In this document: positions 48,968 through 60,845 of the stretch, in pieces | Layout: each line of letters begins with the position of its first letter | Position numbering within the stretch: the first letter of the stretch is position 1 | Source: Nyssa sinensis | Taxonomy: Eukaryota; Streptophyta; Magnoliopsida; Cornales; Nyssaceae | Direction of reading: 5' to 3' | Assembly: GCA_008638375.1 (NCBI GenBank) | Contig: CM018052.1 | Span: 29,225,239 to 29,289,238 of the forward strand | Length of the DNA stretch: 64,000 bases | Program-made: the position numbers and the translations under genes | Notes under the pieces: generated by a model | What the model was told of the DNA's origin: nothing | Database searches by the model: none | What the model saw: only the letters and a program-made list of their open reading frames with translations

Positions 48968-50600
48968 AATGGCTCTTAGCCTTCGTCCTAGAAAGAACTC
49001 CCAAAACCCTCAGAATCAGCCTCCTGTTGGAAGAGGAAAGGGATAAACACCTAATCATTTACAACAACAGTTTAATCAAATTTAACGATAGTTTGATCAG
49101 ATGCAAGAACAACTCACTGCCATGTCACAAGCTATGGCTTCACTAGCTCAGAACCATCGGAGTAACCCTCCTCCTCCTCTTACTAACGCTATTTATTGAA
49201 GACCTCAGCCTCTCGTCACCCCCACGGGCGAAGGATTTCCTAACGAGGGGTTGCTTGACATGCAACCGGTACACCTCTATGGTACTACTCATATGGGGGT
49301 TGAACCCCAAATGTTAACGACTATGGGGAGAAGAATGCCCATGTTTCATCCAACTGTCCACTATCAGAGCAGAACGAGGATTCCAACTCCAATGGCCTTT
49401 GGAGCTAGTCTAAAGCCACATGAATTTCAGCCTCTCGAGACTCCAGTTCCCCCAGTCTTAGGAAGGCAACATCCTCTTGCTAACACCGGACAAATTCCTC
49501 ATCTGAGTCGAGAATTTGGAGGCGTAGGACAAGATCAACAACAGGTACCAATCGCACAACAAGTCTTACCTAAAACCCCTCAGAGGGTAGAGGAGATAGC
49601 AGACTCCCAGGATCAGACGATCTCAACCAAAGGGTTCTGTGCCCCTCTAGATCAAGATGAGCTAAGTAAATTGGTCAGTAGGTTCTCCACGCTATTTAAC
49701 TCCAACATAATGACAGAAGAGCGACCCAAGAAGTTTGATGTCCCAAAATTCACCATTTACGATGGGTTTGAAGACCCTGGGGACCACCTAACTCACTATT
49801 AACACACAATGGCTCTCCATGGAGCTACCAATGTCGTCATGTGTCGAACTTTCGTGACAAGCCTCAAAGGTACCGCTCTTAAGTGGTTCCATAACCTCCC
49901 CCAAAAATTAATCAATAATTTTTATGGGCTCAATAGCCTATTTCTTGATTGATTCTTAACAAGCAAGATGTTGAGAAAATGACTAGAATTCTTGCTAACT
50001 GTAAATCAAGTAAAGGAAGAATCACTTCGGAAGTACATAACTCGTTTTAACACCAAACTCACGGAAATAACCAATTGCAATCCAAGTTTCCTAGTGGCCC
50101 CCTCACTTCAAGCCTTGGGCCTAGATGCTTCCAGGATTCTTGACCAAGAATCATCCTACCGATATGACAGCACTCATAGAAAGAGTATGGAAGTATATTA
50201 ATCTTGAAGATACAAAAACCTCCTTCTGAAAAGCAAAAGAATAAACTCAGAAAGATGAGCAAGTTCATAAGAGGGATAACAACGTTAACAAGAAGAGGAT
50301 CAGGAGTTCCGACAAGAAAACAACACCTAGAACCCAGAATAACTCTAACTTAGAGAGGTATGGAACTTACACCCCTCTGAATGCTTCTCTTATCCACATA
50401 CTCAAACAAATCTAGACTCGTGAAAACTTGAGGTAGCTAAAGCCACCCCGACTTAAGAAATCAGAACAAATGTTGTGATTTTCATAAAGAGCAAGGACAC
50501 ACAACCGAGGAATGCAAGGCTCTCAAGCAAGAAATAGAGCATCTCATCAAGAGAAGACAACTGAGAGAGTTTATCCACTAGGATGGGAGGCAGAACCCCC
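48968..50600 (+). pseudogene. gag pseudogene of the Tat element
   Basis: An ATG at 48968 starts a short frame (MALSLRPRKN...) that stops after 25 codons. The frame then shifts: QMQEQLTAMSQAMASL (from about 49098) and VPKFTIYDGFEDPGDHL (about 49740) lie in another frame, with stops at 49800 and later. TALKWFHNLP (about 49869) and KEESLRKYITRFN (about 50013) are capsid-like motifs. HKEQGHTTEEC (about 50483-50515) is the zinc-knuckle-like region typical of Tat gag. The gene is clearly broken. Confidence 0.8.
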
Positions 50601-50919
50601 GTGACGATAGGCCACCTTAAAGAAGGCAAGAGCAAAGGCCTGAATAAAAAGAAATTCAGAATGATCAGCAACGACAAAATAATCAGGTCATCTTTGTGCT
50701 TCACGCTGGCAATACGATGACAGGAATGTCTAACCGAGCAAGGAAAATATATGTTCAAGAGGCAAGGGTAAAACCCGGTATCATCCAAATCTCGACCGTT
50801 GAAAAAAAGGTGAAGTCAGAACTTCAGATCCAGTTCTCTAAACTAGACCTCATCAGGATACATTGTCCCCACAATGATGCTTTTGTCGTCTCACTCAAAT
50901 TACTAGTTTTGAGATAATA

Positions 50920-51320
50920 AGGTTCTCATGGATATTGGAAGTTGCACCAATGTATTATTCTACAAACCCTTCAAACATATGAAGCTCAACTCTAATGACA
51001 TTAGGGTTACCGCTGCTGTCATGGCCGAATTCGACGGGAATCTCAGCATCCCAATAGGCAGAATCGATCTACCGACCACGATAGGAAAAAGGGATGGATA
51101 GAGGACACTGATCTCTAAATACATGGTCCTAAATACTAAATCTCCCTATAATGTCATTAGTGGGAGGCCTTGGATCCACCAGATGGGAGTAGTTACTTTA
51201 ACCCTCCATCAATGCTTGAAATATATCTATAACAACAAAGTTCTCACCATCAAGGGCTATCAGCCCATTGCTCGGGAATGTCATACCCTCGCACTAAAGG
51301 AAAAACCCTCCAAATAGCAA
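50920..51320 (+). pseudogene. Aspartic protease region of the Tat element (broken)
   Basis: The active-site triad region reads DIGSCTNV (about 50933-50956) rather than the usual DTGSS, and a frame break precedes it. Downstream, YNVISGRPWIHQMG (about 51141-51182) is the conserved C-terminal protease motif and ARECHTLAL follows. Inactivity is inferred from the stops and the altered active site. Confidence 0.75.
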
Positions 51321-51401
51321 TTACAGTACCATCATGAAAAGGAAAGTTCATCGTCTTCCAACCTTCATGAGGTAGAAGAATGTCCTTCCAAGATTGACGA
51401 G

Positions 51402-52450
51402 TTGCTAAGTCTTAGAGGACAAAACAACGTAGTCAAACCAATGGAGGAACCCATTAAAGTACTCATCAGCACTGAAAGAGAGGGAAACTACGTACAAATT
51501 GGCTCAGCCCTGTCTCTTTCCGAGCACAAAGATATTGTTAAATTCCTAAAAGAAAACCTTTTGGTATTTGCTTGGGAAACTAAAGATATGGAGGGAATAG
51601 ATCTTGATTTCATCTCTTACAAGCTGATGACAGATCCAGACCATCCCCCAATAAGACAAAAAAAGAGAACATTTGCCCTTGAATGCCACAAAATCATCAA
51701 TGAAGAGGTCCAGAGGTTGCTAAATGCTAGAATGATAAAAGAAGTATTCTACTTAAAATGGTTTGCCAATACAATTATTACAAAAAAAAAAAAGAATGGC
51801 AAATAGAGGATCTGCGTTGACTATACTGACCTAAATAAAGCTTGTCCTAAAGACAGCCTTCCTCTTCCTAGAATTGATCAACTTGTTCATGCCACGGTAG
51901 GTCACGAACTCATGAGTTTCATGGATGCTTACTCTAGATATAATCAAATTCAAATGTATCCTTCGGACCAGGAGAAAACAGCATTGATATCAGAATGAGG
52001 TCTCTATTGTTATAGAGTGATGTCGTTCGATTTAAAGAATGCTGGAGCTACTTGTTAGAGCTCGTAAATAGAATATTTGGCTCCCAAATTGGGAATACAA
52101 TGGGAGTCTACATCGACGATATGCTTGTCAAAAGTGTTCGGAAGGGTGATCACATCCAGCACTTGAGCCAGACGTTTGACCTCCTGAGGAAACACAAAAT
52201 GAAGCTTAACCCTTTAAAATGTACTTTCGGGATCACAGAAGAAAAATTCTTGGGTTTTCTGGTTTCTCAAAGAGGAATTGAGGCAGATCTCTCACAGATC
52301 AAAGCTCTAATTGAACTAGAATCACCTAAAACCAAGAAAGATATCCAAGGGCTGAATGGAAGGATAGTAGTATTAAATAGGTTTATCTCAAAATCTACGA
52401 ATCGGTGCCTCCCATTCTTTAAAGCCTTGAGGGTAGTAAGGCCCTAGAAT
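51402..52450 (+). pseudogene. Reverse transcriptase region of the Tat element (broken)
   Basis: Recognisable motifs are DPDHPPIRQKKRTF, CVDYTDLNKACPKDSLPLPR, FMDAYSRYNQIQM and the catalytic YIDDMLVKS (about 52099-52125), then KCTFGITEEKFLGFLVSQRG. Stops occur at 51804, near 51996 and near 52054, and the frame changes before 52052. Substitutions otherwise look modest, so the element is old but not ancient. Confidence 0.9.
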
Positions 52451-52460
52451 AGACCTCAGA

Positions 52461-53220
52461 ATGCAAAAAGGCCTTCCAACAACTCAAGTGATACTTAGTC
52501 TCCCCCGAACTTTTTTCAAAATTAGTGCCAAGGGAAAACTACTCTTGTATTTAGTTGTATCAAAAAGTGCCATCAGCTCTGCGTTAGTCAAGGAAGACAA
52601 AGGAACTCAAAGGTCTATCTTTTACATCAACAAGACACTTTTGGACACCGAGACGAGGTACTTCAAAATTGAAAAACTAGCCTTAGCCTTCGTGATATCC
52701 GCTCGGAAGCTCAGACTATACTTTCAAGCCCATCCTATCATAATCCCTACACCCTATCCTTTAAAATCAGTCCTACATAAACCCGAAGTTTTGGGATAGC
52801 TGGTCAAATAATCAATAGAACTGAGAGAATTTAACATATCCTACGTGTCACGGACTGCTATTAAAGGCCAAGTATTAGCAGACTTTATAGCAGAGTTCAT
52901 TAGAACACAGCATTCGAAAGCTCAAACCACTATAGACACTTCGGTATGGTTACTTTACACTGGTGGTTCGTCTACCAACAAAGGCTCTGGAGTAGGTATA
53001 ATACTTCAATCCCTTGATAGGATCGTAATTGAAAAAGTTGTTAGCTTGGTATTCAGAGCCTCTAACAATGAAGTCAAGTATGAAGCACTTATCCTTAGGA
53101 TGAAATTGGCCCTAAAATACGAAGCTTTGGATCTTATCACATTCTTTGACTCTCAGCTTATGGTGAGTTAAGTTTTGGGAGGATTTTTCACTAAGGATAA
53201 CAAAATGACCAGATATTCAG
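52461..53220 (+). pseudogene. Tandem RNase H-like domains of the Tat element (broken)
   Basis: LLYLVVSKSAISSALVKED (about 52539) belongs to the RT-linked RNase H. After a break, WLLYTGGSSTNKGSGVGIIL (about 52944) is a second, archaeal-type RNase H domain. The expected catalytic Asp in its D-G-S motif reads Thr-Gly-Gly-Ser, so that active site is lost. Stops occur near 52797, 52809 and 53168. Confidence 0.8.
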
Positions 53221-53279
53221 AGCTAGTGGAATCGCAAAAGTAGTCTTTCCATAAATTTACTATTCATAATATTGAAAGA

Positions 53280-54194
53280 AACCAAAACTCCAAGGTCGAC
53301 GTTTTAGCAAATATGGCCTCCCATCTTAAGCCAGAAAGGGAATCAATGGTAAAAATATCCTACCAATCAAAACTTATTACTGAGGCAATACAATCCTTTC
53401 AAATTTCAGAACAACCTCAGAATTTGATGACTCTTATCATCCAGTATCTAAAGGAAAGGTTGCTTCTAGAGGACAAGAATCATGTCAAGAGAATTCAAAT
53501 TAAGGCAGCTCGGTATTTAATTCTTAAAGAAAATCTTTATCGAAGGTCCTACACACAGGCCCTCTTACTGTGCTTAACTCTAGAAGAGACCCACTACATC
53601 CTAACTGAGATACATGAGGGGATCTGTGGCAACCATAATGGCGGTAAGACCATAACCCATCGAGCACTAACTCAAGGTTACTACTGGTTCGATATGCTAA
53701 AACAGGCTAAGGAATATGTTCAAAAGTGTGACAAATGTCAAAGTTTCGCCTTATACTAACATCAACCTCATCATGAACTCGTCCATATTGCAAGTCCCTG
53801 TCCTTTCACCCAATGAGGAATGGATATTATAAGGTCATTGCCAAAAGCCCTCAAAACAGGAGATTCCTACTAGTCACCATTGACTATTTTTCTAAATGGG
53901 CAGAGGCTGAACCATTGACCCATATAACAAAGGTAGAAATAAAGAATTTCACTTGAAAAAATATAGTATGCAGGTTCGGTGTACCCCACGTCATTATTAT
54001 AGACAACGGGACACAATTGCTAGAAAGGTATTCGAGAAGTTCTGTAAAGACCTGCACATCAGTCACCACTTCTCCTCTCCAGGGCATCCTCAAGCTAACG
54101 GGCAAGCCGAAGTTACCAACTGCACTATTCTCAAGGCAATTAAGAGAAACTTAAAGGAATCCAAGGGAAGATGGGTCGAAGAACTCCCTGGAGT
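53280..54194 (+). pseudogene. Integrase N-terminal and catalytic region of the Tat element (interrupted)
   Basis: A zinc-binding HHCC relic (GICGNHNGGK... CDKCQSF, about 53625-53748), the catalytic words TIDYFSKWAEAE (about 53877) and IIDNGTQ (about 53995), and HPQANGQAEVTN (about 54087-54120) are visible in different frames. The sequence ends abruptly at GRWVEELPGV where the CACTA element begins, and resumes at 60380. Confidence 0.85.
54192..54194. other. Left target-site duplication (AGT) of the CACTA element
   Basis: AGT immediately precedes the CACTACAAGAAAA terminus and is matched by AGT at 60377-60379. Three-base duplications are the rule for CACTA elements. Confidence 0.9.
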
Positions 54195-54216
54195 CACTAC
54201 AAGAAAATAGGTTTTT

Positions 54217-54500
54217 TGCGACACACATTATTTGCGACGCACAAAATGCGTCACTGATAGTGAATATTGGCGACGCACATGGTGTGCGTCGCAAATAACC
54301 AAGAAAATCCTCTTCCCGGGCAAAAAAAAAGGGCGCGAAACCTTTTGCGACGATTTTAGCAACGCACTGTGCGTCGCTAATATTAACGACGCCCAGGTGT
54401 CTGTTGGTAATGGTGTGACTAAGTTAAACGACGTCGTGTTGGAGGATAATTTGCGACGCACACACATTATTGGAGACGCTCAGTGTGCGTTGCCAAAAAC
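54217..54500. repeat. Left subterminal repeat array of the CACTA element
   Basis: GCGACGCAC, GTGCGTCGC and close variants occur repeatedly in both orientations (e.g. about 54233, 54272-54293, 54365-54377, 54452). Such subterminal repeats bind transposon-encoded proteins in En/Spm elements; here they are the mirror of those at 59935-60360. Confidence 0.85.
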
Positions 54501-54529
54501 CAATACCATATTTTTACAACAGCGCCGCA

Positions 54530-57043
54530 CCAAACCAGTTTTTTCTTCTTCTCTCTTCTTTCCCTCTGCACGCTCTCTCTTTCTCTCGTTCTATGCTCGC
54601 TTCTTCCATCCTTGAAATCGTGAGTCTCTCAAAATCGCAGAACCGTTATAGCGCTCGATTTAGTTGTCTTCCACTGTTTCCCTGTGCACATTCGAATCGT
54701 TAGAAGGTATTTCAATAGCCGAATATTCTGTTGAAATTATTTTTTTCGGTGAGACCTTGTCATAAAGTGATCGGTCGTCCCTCTCGCTGATTCTTGATCG
54801 AAGATTTTTCTCTCCCTGATTTCTCTCTTTATTGAAGTAGATTCAGTTGATCTTCATTCTTGATCGAAAACAAGGTTCATTTTTTTTAAGTTTTTTGGGT
54901 TTTTTTGTTTCGTCGATGTCATGATCTTTTTTTTCTTTGTATTTTTTTGTTGTTTTGAGCTTGAAATATAATCGACATTCATGTATTTTGAACTTTACAT
55001 CCATATACGATCATTCTATGTTTTTATATTAGTTTTTTTTAGGTTTTGTGTTTTTAGATCTGTTTGTGTTATGTAATGTGTTATGGAAATAAATTTTGTG
55101 TTATATAATAAATTTAGGGTTTTGTGTGTATATCAGTATGTTTTTAGATCTGTTTGTGTTAAGTTTTTCTTGTTTCGTATATATTTAGGATTTTGTGTAT
55201 ATCAGTATGTTATCTAATGAATTAGTTGTAATTTTTGGTAGAGTTTTTTACGTAGTGAATCACTGAACTTCCAATATTGATAGGTTAAGCTTAAAGTGGT
55301 AGTTAATCTTCTTCCCCCATTTGTTGAACTTACTATAATCAATTGTCCCAATTAAAATGATTTTTTCCCTTGGACTAATAATTGGAAACTCTTATATAAA
55401 ACCTAAAAAGGGGTCCACAGACTTGAGCAAACCATGAACAAACTTTATAAAGAGACTTGAGCAAACTGTAAACAAAACTTTATAAAGAACATTATGATTT
55501 TAAAGAAAATGATATTAACAACATGGTATATATATCCTTTAAGCTGGAAAGCCCGATTAGCTGTCCTTCTATAAGAATACATAAATTTTATATCCAAAAC
55601 ATTGCTCTATGATATCATGTTGTTTATGCTAGATCTGTATGACCTAAGATACACCATAAGGTCTATTGTTTTTAAGAAGAATGGCACTACTGCAACTTGG
55701 TGGAAATTGTGAGCTGATAGTTTTCTTGCTTGTCCTATTTTAGATCAAATACTAAGTTAAATGACACCATTTTAGTCATTAATTATCATCCTAGGTTTCT
55801 TTGTTATCTAATATATAGTGTTGAAAAAAGTTAATTTGGCTATAATCATTTTGTATATATTTAACTCTTTATTTGTAATGAGAGCACCATTGACCATTTT
55901 GCGTTTTATTGTTAGGGAAATAAATTTTTCTGTCCTTTTTTTTTCCTCATAGAATATTATTCTGTTATTTGTTGTTACTTTAGCATTATGGTTAGTCTTG
56001 AATTTAGGTTTGTGGTACAACCCCCATTAATTGACTCTTTAAACTATAAGTTGAATGCCTTTTGTGACGCAAAGTTTCGATCTTATATATATATATATAT
56101 TTGTGACTATATACACATATATTATATGTATGTGTATGAACTTACGCTATGTTATGCTATGACTAATTTTTTGCATATGCTAGTTGAGCAACAATAATTA
56201 TATATTTTCCTCTTTGGATATGAGTTTTTTGGGCTTAGCTCAATATTTTTTTTTTTGTTTAGCTGCCAAGTAATAAGAGTTCTTGAGTCCTATAGATTGA
56301 GAGATCAAGTAGATACATCTGACCTATTAAGTCAGTTAGTGGTTTTAGGTAGTAATTGATTTGCTTTTGTTGGTTAAGTTATTGTTGTCAAGTGCCAAGT
56401 AAATAATTCTTGATGAACGACCTTAATTAATAGATAAAAATTGAAAGCTAGGTGCTTTTACTTGTTAGCAACCAAGATCAATATGTTTTCTATTAGCATT
56501 TTCAATGCTATTGTTAATGGTTTTTTAAAGCAAAACTCTGTTTGACAATCAGAGTTTGCACTTACACTAATGAATTTTTTAATTGCATTCATGTAAGCCT
56601 AGCCCCGTTCGGGAGTCATTTTCATCACATGTGATTCTTGTGGCAAAATTTATTCGCGATTGGGCTCGTGTGTATAAAAATCGATTCTTGAATTGTCCAG
56701 AGAGGACAGTTCGGGAGTGCATAAATCTGCATTACAATCAATAACACATATGCTTGAATATTTCACTATGATAAAATTTCAATACGGTCTCCCTATTGTT
56801 CTCTGGGTATATATTTAGGCGTGCTAACGTCTATCTCGTATACTTGGAGAACCTTGGGGAGATGCTGCCGAAATTTTGTTCGAGTGGATCCAAGCATTTG
56901 ATTTGTTGCTGATTGCAATGTAGATTATTCATTCACGAATGGGATAGGACCATCTTACCCTTTCGAGAGAAGTTGGAGGTGATAGGATTCATATTTCATA
57001 TATATAACGAGTATCATTTTTGACTTGTATTAGGTAGACGAAA
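54530..57043 (+). other. CACTA internal non-coding region, likely old transposase leader
   Basis: It begins CT-rich (CTTCTCTCTTCTTTCCCTCT at about 54547), followed by GAAATCGTGAGTCTCTC and a long T-rich, intron-like stretch. Near 56640-56720 is a region with AATTGTCCAGAGAGGACAGT. It ends GTATTAG at about 57033, a possible acceptor, just before ATGGATAAGAG. This looks like promoter, leader and intron of a lost gene. No coding frame is supported. Confidence 0.45.
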
Positions 57044-59470
57044 ATGGATAAGAGTTCGGATGCCCGGTTTGAAACTTATGCAAGTTTCAAGTCCAAAAAG
57101 GCCCATTTTGGGGTTTTGACAGACCAAAATGATGGATATTGGCCTAACTACACCGAAAACCCATCACACACCTCACAAATGATAAAATAGACTTGCACGA
57201 ACTTACGGCACTCGGTTCCGATGCCCGGTTGAAACTTATGCAAGTTTCAGCTCCAAAAAGGCCCATTTTGGGGTTTTAACAGACCAAAATGCCGGATATC
57301 GGCGTAAATACATCGAAACCCCATCACACACCTCATAAATGATAAAATACACTTGCACGAACTTACGGTACTCGGTTCCGATGCCCGGTTTGAAACTTAT
57401 GCAACTTTCAGCTCCAAAAAAGGCCCAATTTGGGGTTTTGACAGACCAAATACCGGATATCGGCCTAACTACACCGAAACCCTATCACACACCTCATAAA
57501 TGATAAAATAGACTTGCACGAACTTACGGCACTCAGTTCCGATGCCCGGTTTAAACTTATGCGAGTTTCAGCTCCAAAAAGGCCCATTTTGGGGTTTTGA
57601 TAGACCAAAATGATGGATATCGGCCTAACTACACCAAAACCCCATCACACACCTCACAAATGATAAAATACACTTGCACGAACTTACAACATTCGGTTTG
57701 GATGCCCAGTTTGAAACTTATACAAGTTTCAAGTCTAAAAAGGCCCATTTTGGGGTTTTGACAGACCAAAATGCTGGATATTGGCCTAACTACACCAAAA
57801 CCCCATCACACACCTCACAAATGATAAAATAGACTTGCACGAACTTACAGCACTCGGTTTCGATGCCCGGTTTGAAACTTATGCAAGTTTCAACTCCATA
57901 AAGGCCCATTTTGGAATTTTGACAGACCAAAATGTCGGATATCGGCCTAACTACACCAAAAATCCATCACACACCTCAAAAATGATAAAATACACTTGCA
58001 CGAACTTACGACACTCGATTCAGATGCCCGGGTTGAAACTTATGCAAGTTTCAACTCCAAAAAGGCCCATTTTGGGGTTTTGACAGACCAAAATGTCGGA
58101 TATCGGCCTAAATACACTGAAACCCCATCACACACCTCACAAATGATAAAATACACTTGCACGAACTTACGACACTCGGTTTCGATGCTCGGTTTGAAAC
58201 TTATGTAAGTTTCAGCTCCAAAAAGGCCCATTTTGGGGTTTTGACAAACCAAAATGCCGGATATCGGCCTAACTACACCGAAACCCCATTACACACCTCA
58301 AAAATGATAAAATACACTTGCACGAACTTACGACACTCGGTTTGAAACTTATGCAAGTTTCAGCTCCAAAAAGGCCTATTTTGGGGTTTTAACAGACCAA
58401 AACTTCGGATATCGGCCTAACTCCCTCGAAACCCCATCAAAAAGTTCCCAAATGATAAAATACATTTCCAAGAACTTACGGCACTCGGTTCGGATGCCCG
58501 GCTTGAAACTTATGCAAGTTTCAGCTCCAAAAAGGCCAATTTTGGGGTTTTGACAGACCAAAATGTCGGATATCATCCTAACTACACCGAAACCCCATCA
58601 CACACCTCACAAATGATAAAATACACTTGCACGAATATACGGCACTCGGTTCCGATGCCGGGTTTGAAACTTATGCAAGTTTCAAGTCCAAAAAGGCCCA
58701 TTTTGGGGTTTTGACAGACCAAAATGCCGAATATCGGCCTAACTACACCAAAACTCCATCACACACCTCACAAATGATAAAATACACTTGCAAGAACTTA
58801 CGGTACTCGGTTCGGATACCGGTTTGAAACTTATGCAAGTTTCAACTCCAAAAAGGTCCATTTTGGGGTTTTGACAGACCAAAATGCCGGATATTGGCCT
58901 AACTACATCGAAACCCCATCACACACCTCACAAATGATGAAATAGATTACACAAACTTACGGTAATCGGTTCCGATGCCCGGTTTGAAACTTATGCAAGT
59001 TTCAAGTCCAGAAAAGCCCATTTTGGGGTTTTGACAGACCAAAACTTTGGATATCGGCTTAACCACCCCGAAACCCCATCACACAGCTCCCAAATGATAA
59101 AATAGACTTGCACGAACTTACGGCACTCGGTTTGGATGCCCGGTTTGAAACTTATGCAAGTTTCAGCTCCAAAAAAGGCCCATTTTGGGGTTTTGACAAA
59201 CCAAAATACCATATATCAACCAAAAGAGCCCAAAACCCCATCAAACACCTCAAAAATGATAAAATTGACTTGCACGAACTTACGGCCCTCGGTTCTGATG
59301 CCCGGTTTGAAACTTATGCAAGTTTTTGCTCCGAAAAGGCTATTTTGGAGTTTTGACGGACCAAAATGCCGGATATCGGCCTAATTATCTCGAAATCTCA
59401 TCAAACACCTCACAAATGACAAAATAGACTTGCACGAACTAACAGAAATCAGTTCGGATCAGTGGTTTAT
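57044..59470. repeat. ~160-bp satellite array (about 15 units) inside the CACTA element
   Basis: Unit starts marked by ACTTGCACGAACTTACGGCA fall at 57191, 57351, 57512, 57672, 57833, 57993, 58155, 58316, about 58463, 58625 and onward to about 59427. This is a period of 160-161 bp with one short 147-bp unit. Shared words are GATGCCCGGTTTGAAACTTA, CATTTTGGGGTTTTGACAGA and CCCCATCACACACCTCACAA. Short open frames in it rotate because the period is not divisible by three. It begins at an ATGGATAAGAGT start-like site. Confidence 0.95.
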
Positions 59471-59930
59471 AACTTATGCTACTTTATGTCGTTCTTATTA
59501 TTTATGCATGCAAAAAAAAAAAATTAAACTATTCACATTCTATATTTCATATATATTTAATAATTGTTCTAATATATACCATTGATCTTTATTTCAGATT
59601 GATCGAGATTATTGCGCCGCCGTCTTTACGTTTTGCATCGGGATTTTTTATTTTTATTTTTTATTTTTTTTTCTTTTCATGGACATTTGTAGTTATATGT
59701 TTTGAGACAATTTTTTATTTTTTTATTTATTGTTAAATTGTACTTTTACAAATGTACGCAATTAGTATAATATATATATATATATATGAATATATTTTTC
59801 TTTTTTAATATATTCATTTCAGAATGTTTGGATTTTATTGTATATCAGGATGATTGATACAGGTTTAAACAAGAATAAACAACAAAGAAAACAAAACAAA
59901 CATGGTTGGAAAACGGGCAAAAAAAAACCT
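59471..59930. other. CACTA right internal segment
   Basis: T-rich sequence with a (TA)n run at about 59770-59787 and a small GC-rich island (TTGCGCCGCCGTCTTTACGT, about 59612). No gene is supported. It may be the remaining 3' end of the lost transposase transcription unit. Confidence 0.4.
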
Positions 59931-59934
59931 TTAG

Positions 59935-60360
59935 CGACGCACAGAAAGGCGTCGCTAAAAGTAAAGACATTACAATGCTAATGCACTATTAGCGACGCAC
60001 ACAGTGTGTCGCTAATAGTACCTTTTAGCGATGCACACTTTGAGCGTCGCTAAACAATAGTATTAGCTACGACCACGTGTGCGTCGCTAATAGTACCTTT
60101 TAGCGACGCTCTTTGCCTCTATTTATAATATTTGTGACGCTCATTCCCAATTATTAGCGACACCGTTTGTGCGTCGCTAATAGTTTCTTTTAGTGACGCA
60201 CTGGGGTTTGTGCATCGCCAATACTATTAGCGACGCCAATATTTGCGGCGCATTTAGCGACGCTCAGTGTGCGTCGCAAAAGATCATTAGCGACGCATTT
60301 TCCTACTATTAGCGACGCATTTTCCCACTATTATCGACGCACGTGGGCGTCGCTAATAGT
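59935..60360. repeat. Right subterminal repeat array of the CACTA element
   Basis: Dense GCGACGCA/TGCGTCGC words in both orientations with spacers such as CTAATAGTACCTTTTAG. Neighbouring inverted words can form hairpins, for example GTGCGTCGCTAATAG...TTAGCGACGC. This is the partner of the left array. Confidence 0.9.
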
Positions 60361-60376
60361 GCCTTTTCTTGTAGTG

Positions 60377-60845
60377 AGTACTCTAGGCCTACCGAACCAC
60401 TAAAAGAACCCTAACTGCGAAAACACCATTTTCACTCGCCAACAGAACCAAGGCAATCATTCTTGTCAAAATTGGTATGCCAACCCTTAAAACAGATTGC
60501 TTTGACCAAGAAGCCAATAGCCAACAACTTGCAGAAAACCTAGACCTACTAGAAGAAAGGCATGAGTAAGCTCGGATTAGGACTGAAGCCTACCAACAGA
60601 GAATGACTAAATGTTTCAACTAGAGGCTAAAATCCATCAGTTTCCAACTCAGAAATCTCGTCCTAAGAAGGGTGTTTCGAAACCCTAAAGATCCCACTAT
60701 AGGAAAGATTTCCCCTAACTGGGAAAGACCTTATCAAATAACCAAGATCGTCAAACTTACGACTTATTGGTCGAAAGATTCAACTGGGAAGCCTGTACCC
60801 AGACGTTGGAATATCAAACATTTACGCAAGTATTATCAATAAAAA
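60377..60845 (+). pseudogene. Integrase C-terminal region of the Tat element, right of the CACTA insertion
   Basis: It resumes after the duplicated AGT. A UAG replaces the usual Trp codon before AYRTTKRT, then KTPFSLANRTKA, ENLDLLEERHE (stop follows), EAYQQRM, LVLRRVFRNPKDPT, GKISPNWERPYQITK and RRWNIKHLRKYYQ are typical of the Tat integrase tail. The last motif closes the polyprotein at about 60840. Confidence 0.85.

Larger units (their letters stand above)
54195..60376. mobile_element. 6,182-bp non-autonomous CACTA (En/Spm) DNA transposon
   Basis: Perfect 13-bp terminal inverted repeats (CACTACAAGAAAA at 54195-54207, its reverse complement at 60364-60376) and a 3-bp target duplication AGT define it exactly. 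Subterminal arrays of GCGACGCAC/GTGCGTCGC words occupy both ends. The host integrase frame continues across the junction (GVL then AYRTT), confirming a clean insertion. No transposase frame is present; the core is a 160-bp satellite. Intact termini suggest it moved with help from an autonomous relative. Confidence 0.97.

Noticed and set aside
57835..59384. Series of open frames MHELTALG... on both strands
   Set aside because: They repeat with the 160-bp satellite and change frame from unit to unit, so they are not genes.
57044..59470. Possible CRISPR-like repeat array
   Set aside because: Repeats are contiguous 160-bp satellite units without unique spacers, in a plant transposon.
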